NCBI RefSeq assembly: GCF_039521565.1
Contig: NZ_BAAACP010000006.1
Span: 99,013 to 163,012, forward strand
DNA from: Paraclostridium tenue
GTDB lineage: Bacteria > Bacillota > Clostridia > Peptostreptococcales > Peptostreptococcaceae
Reading direction: 5' to 3'
DNA: 64,000 bases
Each line of letters opens with the position of its first letter. The stretch's first letter is position 1. Below, one piece after another: positions 52,100 to 62,426 of this stretch. Position numbers and translations under genes: made by a program. The notes beneath the pieces are model-generated. The model made no database searches and had not been told where the DNA came from. It saw only the letters and a list, made by a program, of their open reading frames with translations.

Positions 52100-54307
52100 A
52101 TGCAAGATAAGCAATTACAAGAATTAATAGATAAGATAAAAAGATATGCTCCTAATGGAGATATAGACCTAGTAAAAAAAGCCTATTACTATGGTAAAAA
52201 GGCACATGATGGTCAATTAAGAAAATCTGGGGAACCATATTTTATACATCCAATAGCAGTTGCTAATATACTTTGTGATATGGAATTAGATATGCAAACT
52301 ATAGCAGCAGGGTTATTACATGATGTAGTTGAAGATACTCAATACACATATGAGGATATAAAAAATGAGTTTGGGGAAGAAGTAGCAGACCTTGTTGATG
52401 GAGTTACAAAACTTGGGCAAATAAAGTATAAATCAAAGGAAGAAACACAAGCTGAAAATCTAAGAAAGATGTTTTTAGCTATGTCAAAAGATATTAGAGT
52501 TATACTGATAAAATTAGCAGATAGGTTACATAATATGAGAACCTTAAAGTTTATGCCTCCTGAAAAAGCAAAATCTAAAGCAAAAGAAACATTAGAAATT
52601 TACGGTGGAATTGCCAGTAGACTAGGTATATATAAAGTTAAATGGGAATTAGAAGATATCGCACTTAGATATATAGATAGTGAAGGATATTATGACTTAG
52701 TAGATAAAGTTGCTAAAAAAAGAAGTCAAAGAGAAGCTTATATAGAAAGAATAGTACATATTCTTAATGATAAATTTAAAGAAGTTAATATAAAATGTGA
52801 TATATATGGAAGGCCTAAACATTTCTATAGTATATATAGAAAAATGAAAAATAAACATAAAGACTTTGAAGAAATATATGACTTAATGGCAGTTAGAATT
52901 ATAGTTGATTCTGTAAAAGATTGTTATGCGGTATTAGGGATGGTACATACTTTATGGAAACCAATACCTGGAAGATTTAAAGATTATATTGCTATGCCAA
53001 AGCCAAATATGTATCAATCACTTCATACAATAGTTTTAGGACCGGACGGTGAGCCTGTAGAGATACAAATAAGAACAAAAGAAATGCATAATATAGCTGA
53101 GTACGGAATTGCAGCACACTGGAAGTATAAAGAAGGAAAAACAAATGTAAAAGAGAGTAAATTAGAAGAAAAATTACAGTGGCTAAGACAAATGATGGAA
53201 TGGGAAAAAGACCTAAAAGATCCTCAAGAGTTTATGGATGCATTAAAAGATGATGTATTTAATAGCCAAGTTTATGTATTTACTCCCAAAGGAGATGTAA
53301 TAGAGTTACCAGCGGGATCAACTCCTATAGACTTTGCATATAGAGTACATACTAATGTAGGAAATAAATGTGTAGGAGCTAAAATCAATGGAAGAATAGT
53401 TCCTCTAGATTATAAATTACAAAATGGTAATATAGTTGAAATATTGACTTCTACAAACTCTAATGGACCAAGTAGGGACTGGATTAATTTAGTACAAACC
53501 CCTAATGCTAAATCTAAAATAAGACAGTGGTTTAAGAAAGAACGAAGAGAAGAAAATATAGAAAGAGGAACTGTAATTTTAGAAAAAGAATTTAAAAAAT
53601 ATGCAATACCTACAAAAGATGCTACAATTGAAAAATATATGATTCAGATGGCTAAAAAATTCAATCAGCCTACAGTAGAAGATTTGATTGCTACTATAGG
53701 ATATGGAGGAATAATGCCATCTCAAATAGTTCCAAAAATAAAAGAACTTTATGAAAAAGAAGTTGTAAAGAAAATACCAGATACTAAACAAATAGATGAT
53801 ATAAATAAGCATAGTATAGGAGAGCAAGAATATACTAAAAAAAGAAAGAAATCATCACCACAAGGAATTATAGTAAAGGGATTAGACAATATATTAGTTA
53901 GATTTGCTAAATGCTGTAATCCAATACCTGGGGATGATATTATTGGATATATAACAAAGGGTAGAGGAGTTGCAGTTCATAGAAAAGATTGCCCAAACTC
54001 TAATTTAGATGATGAATATTTCAAAAATAGATTAGTAGAAGTTTCTTGGGAAACATCAAATAATACTAAGTTTGAAGCTGAGATACAAATACAAGCTGAG
54101 GATAGAAGAGGTATTATAAATGATATAACTCATATTGTAGCAATTGAGAAGATAGCATTAAATGGTATAAATGCTAGAAAAGGGAAAGATAGTGTTATTA
54201 ATGTAAATTTACTTGTAGAGGTTGAAAGTATAGATGCATTAAGTCTTTTAATGAAAAAGATTAAATCAATTCCAGGAGTAGAGGAAATTTATAGAGTTAT
54301 AAATTAA
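52100..54307 (+). CDS. relA: RelA/SpoT bifunctional (p)ppGpp synthetase/hydrolase
   Basis: 735 residues. The HD hydrolase domain is intact (His50, His74-Asp75 in HDVVEDT), then the synthetase domain (PIPGRFKDYIAMPKPNMYQSLHT), TGS (EIPAGSTPIDFAYRVH-like) and ACT (last 70 residues). So it can make and break (p)ppGpp, as Firmicute Rel does. SD AGGTGG. It starts the relA-dtd-MBL-hemZ-hisS-aspS run. Confidence 0.95.
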   Translation: MQDKQLQELIDKIKRYAPNGDIDLVKKAYYYGKKAHDGQLRKSGEPYFIHPIAVANILCDMELDMQTIAAGLLHDVVEDTQYTYEDIKNEFGEEVADLVDGVTKLGQIKYKSKEETQAENLRKMFLAMSKDIRVILIKLADRLHNMRTLKFMPPEKAKSKAKETLEIYGGIASRLGIYKVKWELEDIALRYIDSEGYYDLVDKVAKKRSQREAYIERIVHILNDKFKEVNIKCDIYGRPKHFYSIYRKMKNKHKDFEEIYDLMAVRIIVDSVKDCYAVLGMVHTLWKPIPGRFKDYIAMPKPNMYQSLHTIVLGPDGEPVEIQIRTKEMHNIAEYGIAAHWKYKEGKTNVKESKLEEKLQWLRQMMEWEKDLKDPQEFMDALKDDVFNSQVYVFTPKGDVIELPAGSTPIDFAYRVHTNVGNKCVGAKINGRIVPLDYKLQNGNIVEILTSTNSNGPSRDWINLVQTPNAKSKIRQWFKKERREENIERGTVILEKEFKKYAIPTKDATIEKYMIQMAKKFNQPTVEDLIATIGYGGIMPSQIVPKIKELYEKEVVKKIPDTKQIDDINKHSIGEQEYTKKRKKSSPQGIIVKGLDNILVRFAKCCNPIPGDDIIGYITKGRGVAVHRKDCPNSNLDDEYFKNRLVEVSWETSNNTKFEAEIQIQAEDRRGIINDITHIVAIEKIALNGINARKGKDSVINVNLLVEVESIDALSLLMKKIKSIPGVEEIYRVIN

Positions 54308-54317
54308 GGAGGAATTA

Positions 54318-54767
54318 ATGAGAGCTGTAGTTCAAAGAGTATCTTCTTCAAAGGTTACAGTAAATAAAAATACAATTGGAAAGATAAACAAAGGATTGCT
54401 TGTATTATTAGGTGTAACTCATGAAGATACAAGTTCAGATGTAGATTATTTATTAGAAAAGATAGTAAATTTAAGAATATTTGAAGATGAAAATGACAAA
54501 ATGAATTTATCACTTAAAGATGTGAAGGGAGAACTTTTAGTAGTTTCCCAATTTACATTATATGGTGATTGTAAAAAAGGTAGAAGACCTAATTTTACAA
54601 ATGCTGCAAAACCAGATTTAGCTACTAAGTTGTATGAAGAATTTATAAAAAAAGCTATTAAAGAAGGTATAAGAGTTGAAACTGGCGAATTTGGAGCACA
54701 TATGATGGTAGAGCTAGTAAATGATGGACCAGTTACTATGCTTATAGATTCAGAAAAAAATTTTTAA
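54318..54767 (+). CDS. dtd: D-aminoacyl-tRNA deacylase
   Basis: 149 residues with SQFTLYGDCKKGRRPNF and NDGPVTM, the cross-subunit motifs of Dtd. It removes D-amino acids (and Gly) from tRNA. SD AAGGAGG. Ten bases after relA. Confidence 0.95.
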   Translation: MRAVVQRVSSSKVTVNKNTIGKINKGLLVLLGVTHEDTSSDVDYLLEKIVNLRIFEDENDKMNLSLKDVKGELLVVSQFTLYGDCKKGRRPNFTNAAKPDLATKLYEEFIKKAIKEGIRVETGEFGAHMMVELVNDGPVTMLIDSEKNF

Positions 54768-54780
54768 GGGGGATAAAGTT

Positions 54781-55398
54781 ATGATAATAGAAAAATTTAC
54801 AGATCACTTATTTGGAGAAAATACTTATCTAATAGCAGATAAAAATACAAGAGAAGGTGCTGTTATAGATCCAGGTGGAGATATAAAAGATTTAATGAAA
54901 TATATAAAGGAAAATTTTATAGAAGTTAAATATATAATTCTTACTCATGGACATGGAGATCATATTGGTTGTGTGCCTGAATTAAAAAAAGCTACAAATG
55001 CATGTATAATAGCACATAGTGATGAAAAAGAAATATTATTAGATAAAAAGAAAAATTTAAGTTATAGAATGCACTGTGGGCCTACTGAATTTGAAGCTGA
55101 TAAATATGTTAATGAAGGCGACAGTGTAAATTTAGGAGATTTAAAGCTTAAATTTATACATACACCAGGGCATACTAAAGGTGGTATGTGCATAAAGGTA
55201 GGAAATCACATGTTCACAGGAGATACTTTATTTGCAGGAAGTATGGGTAGAACTGATTTATATAGTGGAGATAATAAACAAATGCAAAAATCATTAAGTA
55301 GATTAAAAAATTATGAAGATGATATAATTGTATACCCAGGACATGGACCAAATACTACTATGGGAATAGAAAAAGCTACCAACCCATATATGGTATAA
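54781..55398 (+). CDS. MBL-fold metallohydrolase
   Basis: 205 residues with THGHGDHIG, HTPGHTKGG, TGDTLFAG and PGHGP, the zinc ligands of the glyoxalase II-like group. It may hydrolyse thioesters or lactones; the exact substrate cannot be told. The RBS contains AGGGGGATAA (54767-54776), a ten-base match to the complement of the small RNA hairpin. Between dtd and hemZ. Confidence 0.82.
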   Translation: MIIEKFTDHLFGENTYLIADKNTREGAVIDPGGDIKDLMKYIKENFIEVKYIILTHGHGDHIGCVPELKKATNACIIAHSDEKEILLDKKKNLSYRMHCGPTEFEADKYVNEGDSVNLGDLKLKFIHTPGHTKGGMCIKVGNHMFTGDTLFAGSMGRTDLYSGDNKQMQKSLSRLKNYEDDIIVYPGHGPNTTMGIEKATNPYMV

Positions 55399-55437
55399 TG
55401 GGTGTTTGTTAAGACTAAAGAAAAAGGAGTAGTTTAA

Positions 55438-56913
55438 ATGTTAGGTGTTAAGTTACAAGGACATGACTACAAGTATGAAGTTGCAGAATTATTAAAATTA
55501 TTTACTACTCAATTTAAATTTATAAATAGTAATGATGAATTTGAAAAAATTTTAATAAATGAAGTTATTATAAAAGATAAACAAATAGAAAGTATAACTA
55601 AATACTATGAAAATAAGGAACTAAAAATTTGCAAATCAGAAAGTTTTGATACAAATTTAATAAATAAAGAAGATATAAAAAAAGGTACAAAAACAATAAT
55701 AAAAAGAAGTATATTTAATGTTTTAGATGAATTATTTAAAACTTATGTACCTTGGGGTATTTTAACGGGAATAAGACCTGTTAAAATAGTACATAACTTA
55801 TTAGACCAAGGCTTAAGTGAAGAAGATATAAGAGAAAATCTTAAAAATAATTATTTAATAAAAGATGAAAAAATAGATTTAGCTTTGGATATAGCAAAAA
55901 GAGAAAGGGTATTTATATATCCGATTGATAAAAATAAAATATCTCTATATGTAAGTATACCTTTTTGCCCTACAAGATGTGTGTATTGTTCATTCCCAGC
56001 TAATCCTATGAAGCAGTTTGGTCACTTAAGAGATAAATATGTAAAAGCACTTATAAAAGAGATAAAAGGATTAGCCAAGCTTTTAAAAGATACTAATAAA
56101 GATATCGAAACTCTTTATATAGGTGGTGGAACGCCTACTGCCTTAGAAGCTAATCAACTAGATGTATTGATTAAAGCTTTATTTGAAGAATTAGATTTAA
56201 GTAATATAAAAGAATTTACAGTTGAAGCTGGTAGACCAGATACTATAACTAAAGAAAAGCTAGAAGTTATGAAAAAACATAATGTTACTAGAATAAGCAT
56301 AAATCCTCAAACTATGAATAATGAAACATTAGCTAAAATAGGAAGAGATCATAAGGTTGATGATATAATAAATTGTTTTAAAATGGCTAGAGACTTAGGG
56401 TTTGACAATATAAATATGGATATTATATTAGGATTAGTTGATGAAGATTTAGAAATGGTTAGAAATACTTTAGAAAAAATAAAAGAACTGTCACCTGAAA
56501 GTTTAACTGTACATACTTTAGCTATAAAGAGAGCATCTACATTAAAAGAAAATCTTGATAAATATGAGCTTACAAGATATGAAGAAATGATAAAAATGAT
56601 TGATTTATCTATGAAATATGCAAAAGATATGGGGTTAAATCCATATTATATGTATAGACAAAAACATATGCTTGGAAACCTTGAGAATATAGGATATGCT
56701 AAAGAAGGCTTTGAATGTATATACAATATTCAAATAATGGAAGAAAAGCAAAGCAATTTAGCTGTAGGTGCAGGTGCAATAAGTAAGTACGTCTATGTAG
56801 ATGAAGATAGAATAGAAAGAACTGATAATGTTAAGAATGTTGAACAATACATAGACAGAGTTGATGAAATGATAGAAAGAAAGGTAAAGGAGGTATATAA
56901 AAATGTTAACTAA
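55438..56913 (+). CDS. hemZ: Coproporphyrinogen dehydrogenase-like radical SAM protein HemZ
   Basis: 491 residues. Residues 1-165 are the HemZ-specific N-terminus; Cys177, Cys181 and Cys184 (PFCPTRCVYC) hold the cluster; then TLYIGGGTPT and the HemN C-terminal part. HemZ is an anaerobic coproporphyrinogen oxidase type in Bacillus, but no heme genes are near, so its role here may be another radical reaction. Overlaps hisS by 11 bases. SD AAAGGAG. Confidence 0.88.
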   Translation: MLGVKLQGHDYKYEVAELLKLFTTQFKFINSNDEFEKILINEVIIKDKQIESITKYYENKELKICKSESFDTNLINKEDIKKGTKTIIKRSIFNVLDELFKTYVPWGILTGIRPVKIVHNLLDQGLSEEDIRENLKNNYLIKDEKIDLALDIAKRERVFIYPIDKNKISLYVSIPFCPTRCVYCSFPANPMKQFGHLRDKYVKALIKEIKGLAKLLKDTNKDIETLYIGGGTPTALEANQLDVLIKALFEELDLSNIKEFTVEAGRPDTITKEKLEVMKKHNVTRISINPQTMNNETLAKIGRDHKVDDIINCFKMARDLGFDNINMDIILGLVDEDLEMVRNTLEKIKELSPESLTVHTLAIKRASTLKENLDKYELTRYEEMIKMIDLSMKYAKDMGLNPYYMYRQKHMLGNLENIGYAKEGFECIYNIQIMEEKQSNLAVGAGAISKYVYVDEDRIERTDNVKNVEQYIDRVDEMIERKVKEVYKNVN

Positions 56914-58165
56914 GGCTCCAAGAGGGACAAAAGATATAACTCCAAAAGATGCATATAAATGGAATTATGTTGAAAATAAATTTAGAGAAATTTGTGCGCT
57001 ATTTGGCTATGAAGAAATAAGAACTCCTATATTTGAACATACGGAATTATTCCAAAGAGGTGTTGGAGAAACAACAGACGTTGTTCAAAAGGAAATGTAT
57101 ACCTTTGAGGATAAAGGAAAAAGAAGTATAACACTAAAACCAGAAGGAACTGCTGGTGCAGTTAGAGCATTCATAGAAAATAAGATGTATGCAGATACTC
57201 AACCAACAAAGTTATTCTATCAAACTCCTTGTTTTAGATATGAAAGACCACAAGCAGGAAGACAAAGACAATTCCATCAATTTGGAATAGAAACATTAGG
57301 TAGTGATAAACCGTCTATAGATGCAGAAGTTATAGCATTAGCAGTTCAGTTTTTCAATGAGTTAGGATTAAATGATTTAGAAACTTGTATAAACTCAGTT
57401 GGATGTCCTACATGTAGAGCAAAATACAATGATATATTAAAATCATATCTTGATTCTAAAAGTGATGTATTATGCGAAACTTGTAATGAAAGAAAAGAAA
57501 AAAATCCAATGAGAGTTATAGACTGTAAAAATCCAGTTTGTAAAGAAAATTTAGTTGATATACCATATATGATAGACCACTTATGTGATGATTGTAAGGA
57601 ACACTTTGAAAAAGTTCAAGAGTATCTAACTGAAATGGGAATAAACTTTAAGATTGATAAAACTATAGTTAGAGGTCTTGATTACTACAAAAAAACTGCA
57701 TTTGAAATAATATCAACAGATATAGGAGCACAAAGTACAGTTTGTGGTGGTGGAAGATACGATGGATTAGTAGAGCAACTTGGAGGACCTAAAGGAGTAA
57801 GTGGTATAGGTTTTGCCCTTGGTGTTGAGAGATTATTATTGACACTTGAGAATAATAATATAGAAATAGAAAATCCTAAAGCTACAGATATATTTATTGC
57901 AACTATAGGAGAGAATGCTCAAGCTAAGAGCTTTAAGATATTAAAAGATTTAAGAGAAAATCACATAAGTGCAGATAAAGACCACTTAGACAGAAGTTTA
58001 AAAGCTCAGTTTAAATATGCAGATAAATTAAATGCTAAATATACTATAGTCATAGGTGATGATGAGTTGTCTAATGATGAAGTTAAGCTTAAAAATATGG
58101 CTACATCAGAACAAACAACTATAAAACTAAGTGAGATAGTTACAGAATTAAAAAATAGATTATAA
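56903..58165 (+). CDS. hisS: Histidyl-tRNA synthetase
   Basis: 420 residues, class II: motif 2 (CFRYERPQAGRQRQFHQFGIE), the histidine A motif VRGLDYYKKTAFEI and a C-terminal anticodon-binding domain. The insertion holds a CxxC set (CPTCRAKY, CETCNERKEKNP, CDDC), seen in some Firmicute HisRS. The start ATG overlaps hemZ. No T-box. Operon with aspS. Confidence 0.95.
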   Translation: MLTKAPRGTKDITPKDAYKWNYVENKFREICALFGYEEIRTPIFEHTELFQRGVGETTDVVQKEMYTFEDKGKRSITLKPEGTAGAVRAFIENKMYADTQPTKLFYQTPCFRYERPQAGRQRQFHQFGIETLGSDKPSIDAEVIALAVQFFNELGLNDLETCINSVGCPTCRAKYNDILKSYLDSKSDVLCETCNERKEKNPMRVIDCKNPVCKENLVDIPYMIDHLCDDCKEHFEKVQEYLTEMGINFKIDKTIVRGLDYYKKTAFEIISTDIGAQSTVCGGGRYDGLVEQLGGPKGVSGIGFALGVERLLLTLENNNIEIENPKATDIFIATIGENAQAKSFKILKDLRENHISADKDHLDRSLKAQFKYADKLNAKYTIVIGDDELSNDEVKLKNMATSEQTTIKLSEIVTELKNRL

Positions 58166-58188
58166 TTTCAATATATGGAGGGCAAGTT

Positions 58189-59976
58189 ATGGAGACTCTA
58201 AATGGACTAAAGAGAACTCACTACTGTGGAGACTTAAGAGAATCTAATATAGATGAAGAAGTTGTACTTATGGGATGGGTACAAAAGAAAAGAAACTTAG
58301 GAGGATTAGTATTCGTTGACCTAAGAGATAGAAGTGGAATATGTCAAATAATATTTGATACAGATGTAAATGCAGATGCTTTTGCTAAAGCTGAAAAATT
58401 AGGATCAGAATATGTTATAGCTATAAAAGGTAAAGTTGCTGAAAGATCATCTAAAAATCCTAATTTACCAACTGGAGATATAGAAGTATTTGCTACTGAG
58501 TTAAGATTATTAAATAAATCAGAAACACCACCTATATATATAAAAGATGATGATAATGTATCAGAAGAGTTAAGACTTAAATATAGATACCTAGATTTAA
58601 GAAAACCATCTATGCAAAAGAATTTAATATTAAGAAGTAAGGTTGCAAATATAGTTAGAAATTACTTAACAGAAAATAATTTCTTTGAAATAGAAACTCC
58701 ATTTTTAATAAAGCCAACTCCAGAAGGAGCTAGAGATTATTTAGTTCCAAGTAGAGTTAATGAAGGAAAATTCTATGCATTACCACAATCACCACAGTTA
58801 TTTAAGCAATTACTAATGGTAAGTGGTATGGATAGATACTTCCAAATAGTTAAGTGTTTCAGAGATGAAGACTTAAGAGCAGATAGACAACCAGAATTTA
58901 CTCAAATAGACTGTGAAATGTCTTTTGTTGAACAAGAAGATGTTATGGCTATAATGGAGAAAATGGTACAAAGAATATTTAAAGAAATTTTAAATGTTGA
59001 TGTTAAGTTACCACTTAAAACTATGACTTATGCTGAGGCTATGGAAAGATATGGTTCAGATAAACCAGACACTAGATTTGGATATGAATTGACTAATATA
59101 TCTGATATAGTAAAAACTTGCGGATTTGGAGTTTTTGCTAATGCTGCTAAAGATGGAAGTGTAAGAGGTATTAATGTTAAAGGGAAAGCTGAAGATTTCT
59201 CTAAAAAGCAAATAGGTAAATTAGAGGACCATGCTAAAACTTATAAAGCTAAAGGTCTTGCTTGGATGAAAGTAGGAGAAAACAGAGAAGTTACATCTCC
59301 TATAGCTAAGTTCTTTACACCAGAAGAAATGACGGCTATATTAGACAGAATGGATGCTAAAGAAGGAGATTTATTATTATTTGTTGCAGACAAAGATTCT
59401 GTAGTATTTGATGCATTAGGACAAGTAAGATTAGAAGTTGCTAGAAGATTAAATATCTTAGATAACAATGTTTATGAAATGTTATGGGTAACTGAATTCC
59501 CATTATTTGAGGAAGATGAAGAAACTGGAAGAATGATAGCTAAACATCACCCATTCACATCACCACTTGATGAAGACTTAGAAGGAATTGAAGGAGATGA
59601 TAAAGCTTCTTTAAGAGCTAAGGCTTATGATATGGTTATAAACGGATATGAAGTAGGTGGAGGAAGTGTTAGAATATTTAATTCTGACGTACAACAAAAA
59701 ATGTTTAAAGCATTAGGATTCACTGAAGAAGAAGCACAAGAAAAGTTTGGATTCTTATTAGATGCATTTAAATATGGAACTCCTCCTCATGCAGGTATGG
59801 CATTTGGATTAGATAGACTTATAATGATACTTGCTGGAACTACTAATATTAAAGATGTTATAGCATTCCCTAAAAACCAAAGTGCAGTATGTCCTATGAC
59901 AAATGCACCTGCAATTGCAGATGAAGCTCAATTGGAAGAGTTAAATATAAAAGTAGACATAAAAGATAAAGAGTAA
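58189..59976 (+). CDS. aspS: Aspartyl-tRNA synthetase
   Basis: 595 residues, class IIb of the bacterial type: an N-terminal OB fold (GWVQKKRNLGGLVFVDLRDRSG), motif 2 (FRDEDLRADRQPEFTQID), a GAD insertion domain (about 295-420) and motif 3 (GMAFGLDRLIMIL). It charges tRNA-Asp (possibly also Asn). SD ATGGAGGGC. End of the run, with a strong terminator. Confidence 0.96.
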   Translation: METLNGLKRTHYCGDLRESNIDEEVVLMGWVQKKRNLGGLVFVDLRDRSGICQIIFDTDVNADAFAKAEKLGSEYVIAIKGKVAERSSKNPNLPTGDIEVFATELRLLNKSETPPIYIKDDDNVSEELRLKYRYLDLRKPSMQKNLILRSKVANIVRNYLTENNFFEIETPFLIKPTPEGARDYLVPSRVNEGKFYALPQSPQLFKQLLMVSGMDRYFQIVKCFRDEDLRADRQPEFTQIDCEMSFVEQEDVMAIMEKMVQRIFKEILNVDVKLPLKTMTYAEAMERYGSDKPDTRFGYELTNISDIVKTCGFGVFANAAKDGSVRGINVKGKAEDFSKKQIGKLEDHAKTYKAKGLAWMKVGENREVTSPIAKFFTPEEMTAILDRMDAKEGDLLLFVADKDSVVFDALGQVRLEVARRLNILDNNVYEMLWVTEFPLFEEDEETGRMIAKHHPFTSPLDEDLEGIEGDDKASLRAKAYDMVINGYEVGGGSVRIFNSDVQQKMFKALGFTEEEAQEKFGFLLDAFKYGTPPHAGMAFGLDRLIMILAGTTNIKDVIAFPKNQSAVCPMTNAPAIADEAQLEELNIKVDIKDKE

Positions 59977-59981
59977 TATTT

Positions 59982-60024
59982 AATAAATACTGCTAAATTA
60001 ATTTAGCAGTATTTATTTTTTTTT
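59982..60024 (+). terminator. Terminator of the relA-aspS run
   Basis: Perfect 36-base palindrome (59982-60017) followed by T. Confidence 0.85.
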
Positions 60025-60072
60025 ATTAAAATGGTATATAATATAATATAAGAACAGAGAAGAGGTTGATAT

Positions 60073-60363
60073 ATGGATAAAAAATTAGCTAGTACCAATG
60101 ATAAAGAGTTAATTATTAAAAGGTTAAATAGGATTGAAGGCCAAGTAAAAGGAATTCAAAAAATGGTTGAAGATGAAAGATATTGTGTAGATATTTTAGT
60201 TCAGATATCTGCTATAAGATCTGCTATAAATAAAGTAGGTAATATTATTTTAGAAAATCATATTAAAGGTTGTGTTACTAACTCTATAAAAGAAGGAAAT
60301 ACTGAAAAATCAGATGAACTAATATCTGAATTAATGCAAACTATAAATAAATTTACTAAATAG
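60073..60363 (+). CDS. csoR: CsoR/RcnR-type metal-sensing repressor (copper type)
   Basis: 96 residues, four-helix DUF156 fold. Cys38, His63 and Cys67 give the C-H-C Cu(I) fingerprint of CsoR. Apo-CsoR binds DNA and releases it on copper binding. SD AGAGGTTG. No copA or copZ gene is next to it; the next gene encodes an RseC-like protein. Its operator is not visible to me. Confidence 0.85.
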   Translation: MDKKLASTNDKELIIKRLNRIEGQVKGIQKMVEDERYCVDILVQISAIRSAINKVGNIILENHIKGCVTNSIKEGNTEKSDELISELMQTINKFTK

Positions 60364-60373
60364 GGGGATAAAT

Positions 60374-60814
60374 ATGAATCAACGTGGGTATGTGATAGAA
60401 ATAGTAGATAGTATAACTGCAAAGATAAAAATGCAAAAACATTCAGCATGTGCATCTTGTGGTAAGTGTGCATCATCTACAGATAAAAAAGATATAATTG
60501 TTGAAGTAGACAATACATTAGGTGCTAAGGTTGGAGATTATGTGGAGGTAAATATGGATTCTGTAAATGTAATTAAAGCAGCATCTATAATTTATATTAT
60601 ACCTCTAATAGCACTTTTAGGAGGTACTATTTTATCGTATAAGATATTAAGTTTTTTTGATATATCGTTTAATATAGAAATAATAAGTGGATGTATGGGT
60701 GTATTATTAACTATACTATCTTATTTAGCTATAAAGAGTAGAGATTTTAAATTTAGGCAAAGTAGAAATTACATACCTATAATAACTAAAGTAATAAATA
60801 ATATAGATATATAA
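60374..60814 (+). CDS. RseC/SoxR-reducing-system family protein
   Basis: 146 residues: a Cys motif HSACASCGKC (Cys26, 29, 32), a short beta domain and two membrane helices (about 75-93 and 103-120). RseC-like proteins accompany Rnf-type electron transport or SoxR reduction. No rnf gene is nearby. The RBS AGGGGGATA (60362-60370) is complementary to the small RNA hairpin. Ten bases after csoR. Confidence 0.8.
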   Translation: MNQRGYVIEIVDSITAKIKMQKHSACASCGKCASSTDKKDIIVEVDNTLGAKVGDYVEVNMDSVNVIKAASIIYIIPLIALLGGTILSYKILSFFDISFNIEIISGCMGVLLTILSYLAIKSRDFKFRQSRNYIPIITKVINNIDI

Positions 60815-60848
60815 AAAGAAGAAGCTACATAGCTTCTTCTTTTTATAT
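60809..60848. terminator. Bidirectional terminator after rseC
   Basis: 18-bp stem (60809-60826 with 60831-60848) with A-run and T-run, between convergent genes. Confidence 0.85.
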
Positions 60849-61388
60849 ATCGTCATCTTGGTCTAAATCGTTATCCTCAGTCATTATATTGTTTTCATAA
60901 TTAGAATCTTTCTTTGTAGCTACGTTATTAAAGCTAGATATAGACTTTTTAAGTTTTATTGTATTTATAGTTTTAACAAATGAAGTTACAATTAATACTC
61001 CAAGTGATATAGCTCCACCAACCAACAAAGCAGTTACACCTGTAGATGTAGCTAACTCATAATTTTCCTGAACAAGATACAACATAGTATTATACATACC
61101 CAATCCAGGAACTAGAGGTATTATACCTGGTATGATAAAAACTATAGCAGGTTGTTTTAAATATCTTGCAGATACCTCACTTAAAATTCCTACAATTGTA
61201 GCAGGTACAAAATTTGATAAAATAGGGTTATCTGTTAGTTTAAACAAATAAACATATAAAACCCAACCTATGGCACCTATTAACCCAGCATAAGGTAATG
61301 CTTTTTTAGGAGCACTTAAGAATATAGAAAAACCTATAGTACAAATAACACTAAATATAAAATGTAAATATAATGGCATAGAACTCAT
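60843..61388 (-). CDS. Threonine/serine exporter, DUF3815-type subunit
   Basis: 181 residues with about five membrane helices. GIIPLVPGLGMYNTMLYLVQ is typical of the ThrE C-terminal half. C-terminus acidic (DEDNDLDQDDDI-like). The ATG shares a base with the stop of the gene before (TAATG). With that gene it forms a split ThrE exporter. Confidence 0.85.
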   Translation of the reverse strand: MSSMPLYLHFIFSVICTIGFSIFLSAPKKALPYAGLIGAIGWVLYVYLFKLTDNPILSNFVPATIVGILSEVSARYLKQPAIVFIIPGIIPLVPGLGMYNTMLYLVQENYELATSTGVTALLVGGAISLGVLIVTSFVKTINTIKLKKSISSFNNVATKKDSNYENNIMTEDNDLDQDDDI

Positions 61389-62179
61389 TATAATACACCT
61401 CCTAATTTAAGCCATACATCAAGAACAAATCCTACACCAACAGCAATAGCAACAGCGGTTAAAGTGGCATCAAATGCTCTTGCTACTCCTGATATTAAAT
61501 CGCCAGAGATAAGGTCCCTTAATCCTTTTATCAAAGAAACTCCAGGAAGTAGAGGCATTATTGACCCTACAATAAGAGTATTAGGTTGACTTAAAAGTCC
61601 AATGCTTGATAAAGATGTACCAATTACAGCTATGAATATAGCTGAAGTTAATGTTGCAAATGAAGGTATAGAGCTTATACCAAACATTTTATCAAATATT
61701 ATAACTGCAAAAATAGATGTTATAAATGTAAAAATGAAATCAACTAATGTACATCCTAGCAAAACTGAGAAGCAAGCAGAACCAAGTCCTGTGCCAATAT
61801 AAACTACCCATTGGTTATAAGATTTTACTTTTTCAATATCTTTAAGCAAAACTATGGCATCCTCTATAGATAAGTCTTTATTAGAAACAAATTTTCTAGA
61901 AAATGCATTTAAAAGATCAATTTTGTTTAAATTAATACCTCTATTTTTTATAGTTTTCATAAAAGTAATTCCATCGAATCTTTCATCTGAAATAATTATT
62001 ACTGTAGGAGAAGTAAATACATTTACATGCTGATATCCTCTAGAGTTACAAATTCTAAGTATGGTATCTTCAACTCTATAAGTTTCCGCTCCATTTCTTA
62101 GCATGAGTTCACCTGTGAAAAGTGCAAGTCTAAAGATAGCTTTTTTTCTATCTTGATCATAATTAAATTCTCTATCCAA
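61388..62179 (-). CDS. Threonine/serine exporter, DUF1212-type subunit
   Basis: 263 residues from TTG 62179 behind GGAGGTG. Soluble N-terminus (LRNGAETYRVEDTILRICNSRG), then about five helices and PLLPGVSLIKGLRDLISGDLISGVARAFDA, the ThrE/DUF1212 mark. In Corynebacterium ThrE one protein has both parts; here they are two coupled genes, which is usual in Firmicutes. Exports threonine and serine by proton motive force. Confidence 0.87.
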   Translation of the reverse strand: MDREFNYDQDRKKAIFRLALFTGELMLRNGAETYRVEDTILRICNSRGYQHVNVFTSPTVIIISDERFDGITFMKTIKNRGINLNKIDLLNAFSRKFVSNKDLSIEDAIVLLKDIEKVKSYNQWVVYIGTGLGSACFSVLLGCTLVDFIFTFITSIFAVIIFDKMFGISSIPSFATLTSAIFIAVIGTSLSSIGLLSQPNTLIVGSIMPLLPGVSLIKGLRDLISGDLISGVARAFDATLTAVAIAVGVGFVLDVWLKLGGVL

Positions 62180-62426
62180 AATTACACCTCCAAAATAAAT
62201 ATAATAATAAAGATTATATCAAATATTTAACCATAAATACATTTATTTATTTAGTATATAGCTACATTAAAATTAAGTTTGAATTTACTAAATTTGCCAA
62301 ATAAATCTAATTTTACAAACTGTTTTAAATAGGAATATTAAAGCTTAAAAATAGTATATATATATTAGCAGTTTATAAAAAATAGCCTTATGATTATGTA
62401 TTTATTTATAAAGAAAGGATGATTCA

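Noticed and set aside
62180..62426. Glycine or other riboswitch before glyA
   Set aside because: No conserved aptamer core or terminator recognised; plain AT-rich sequence.
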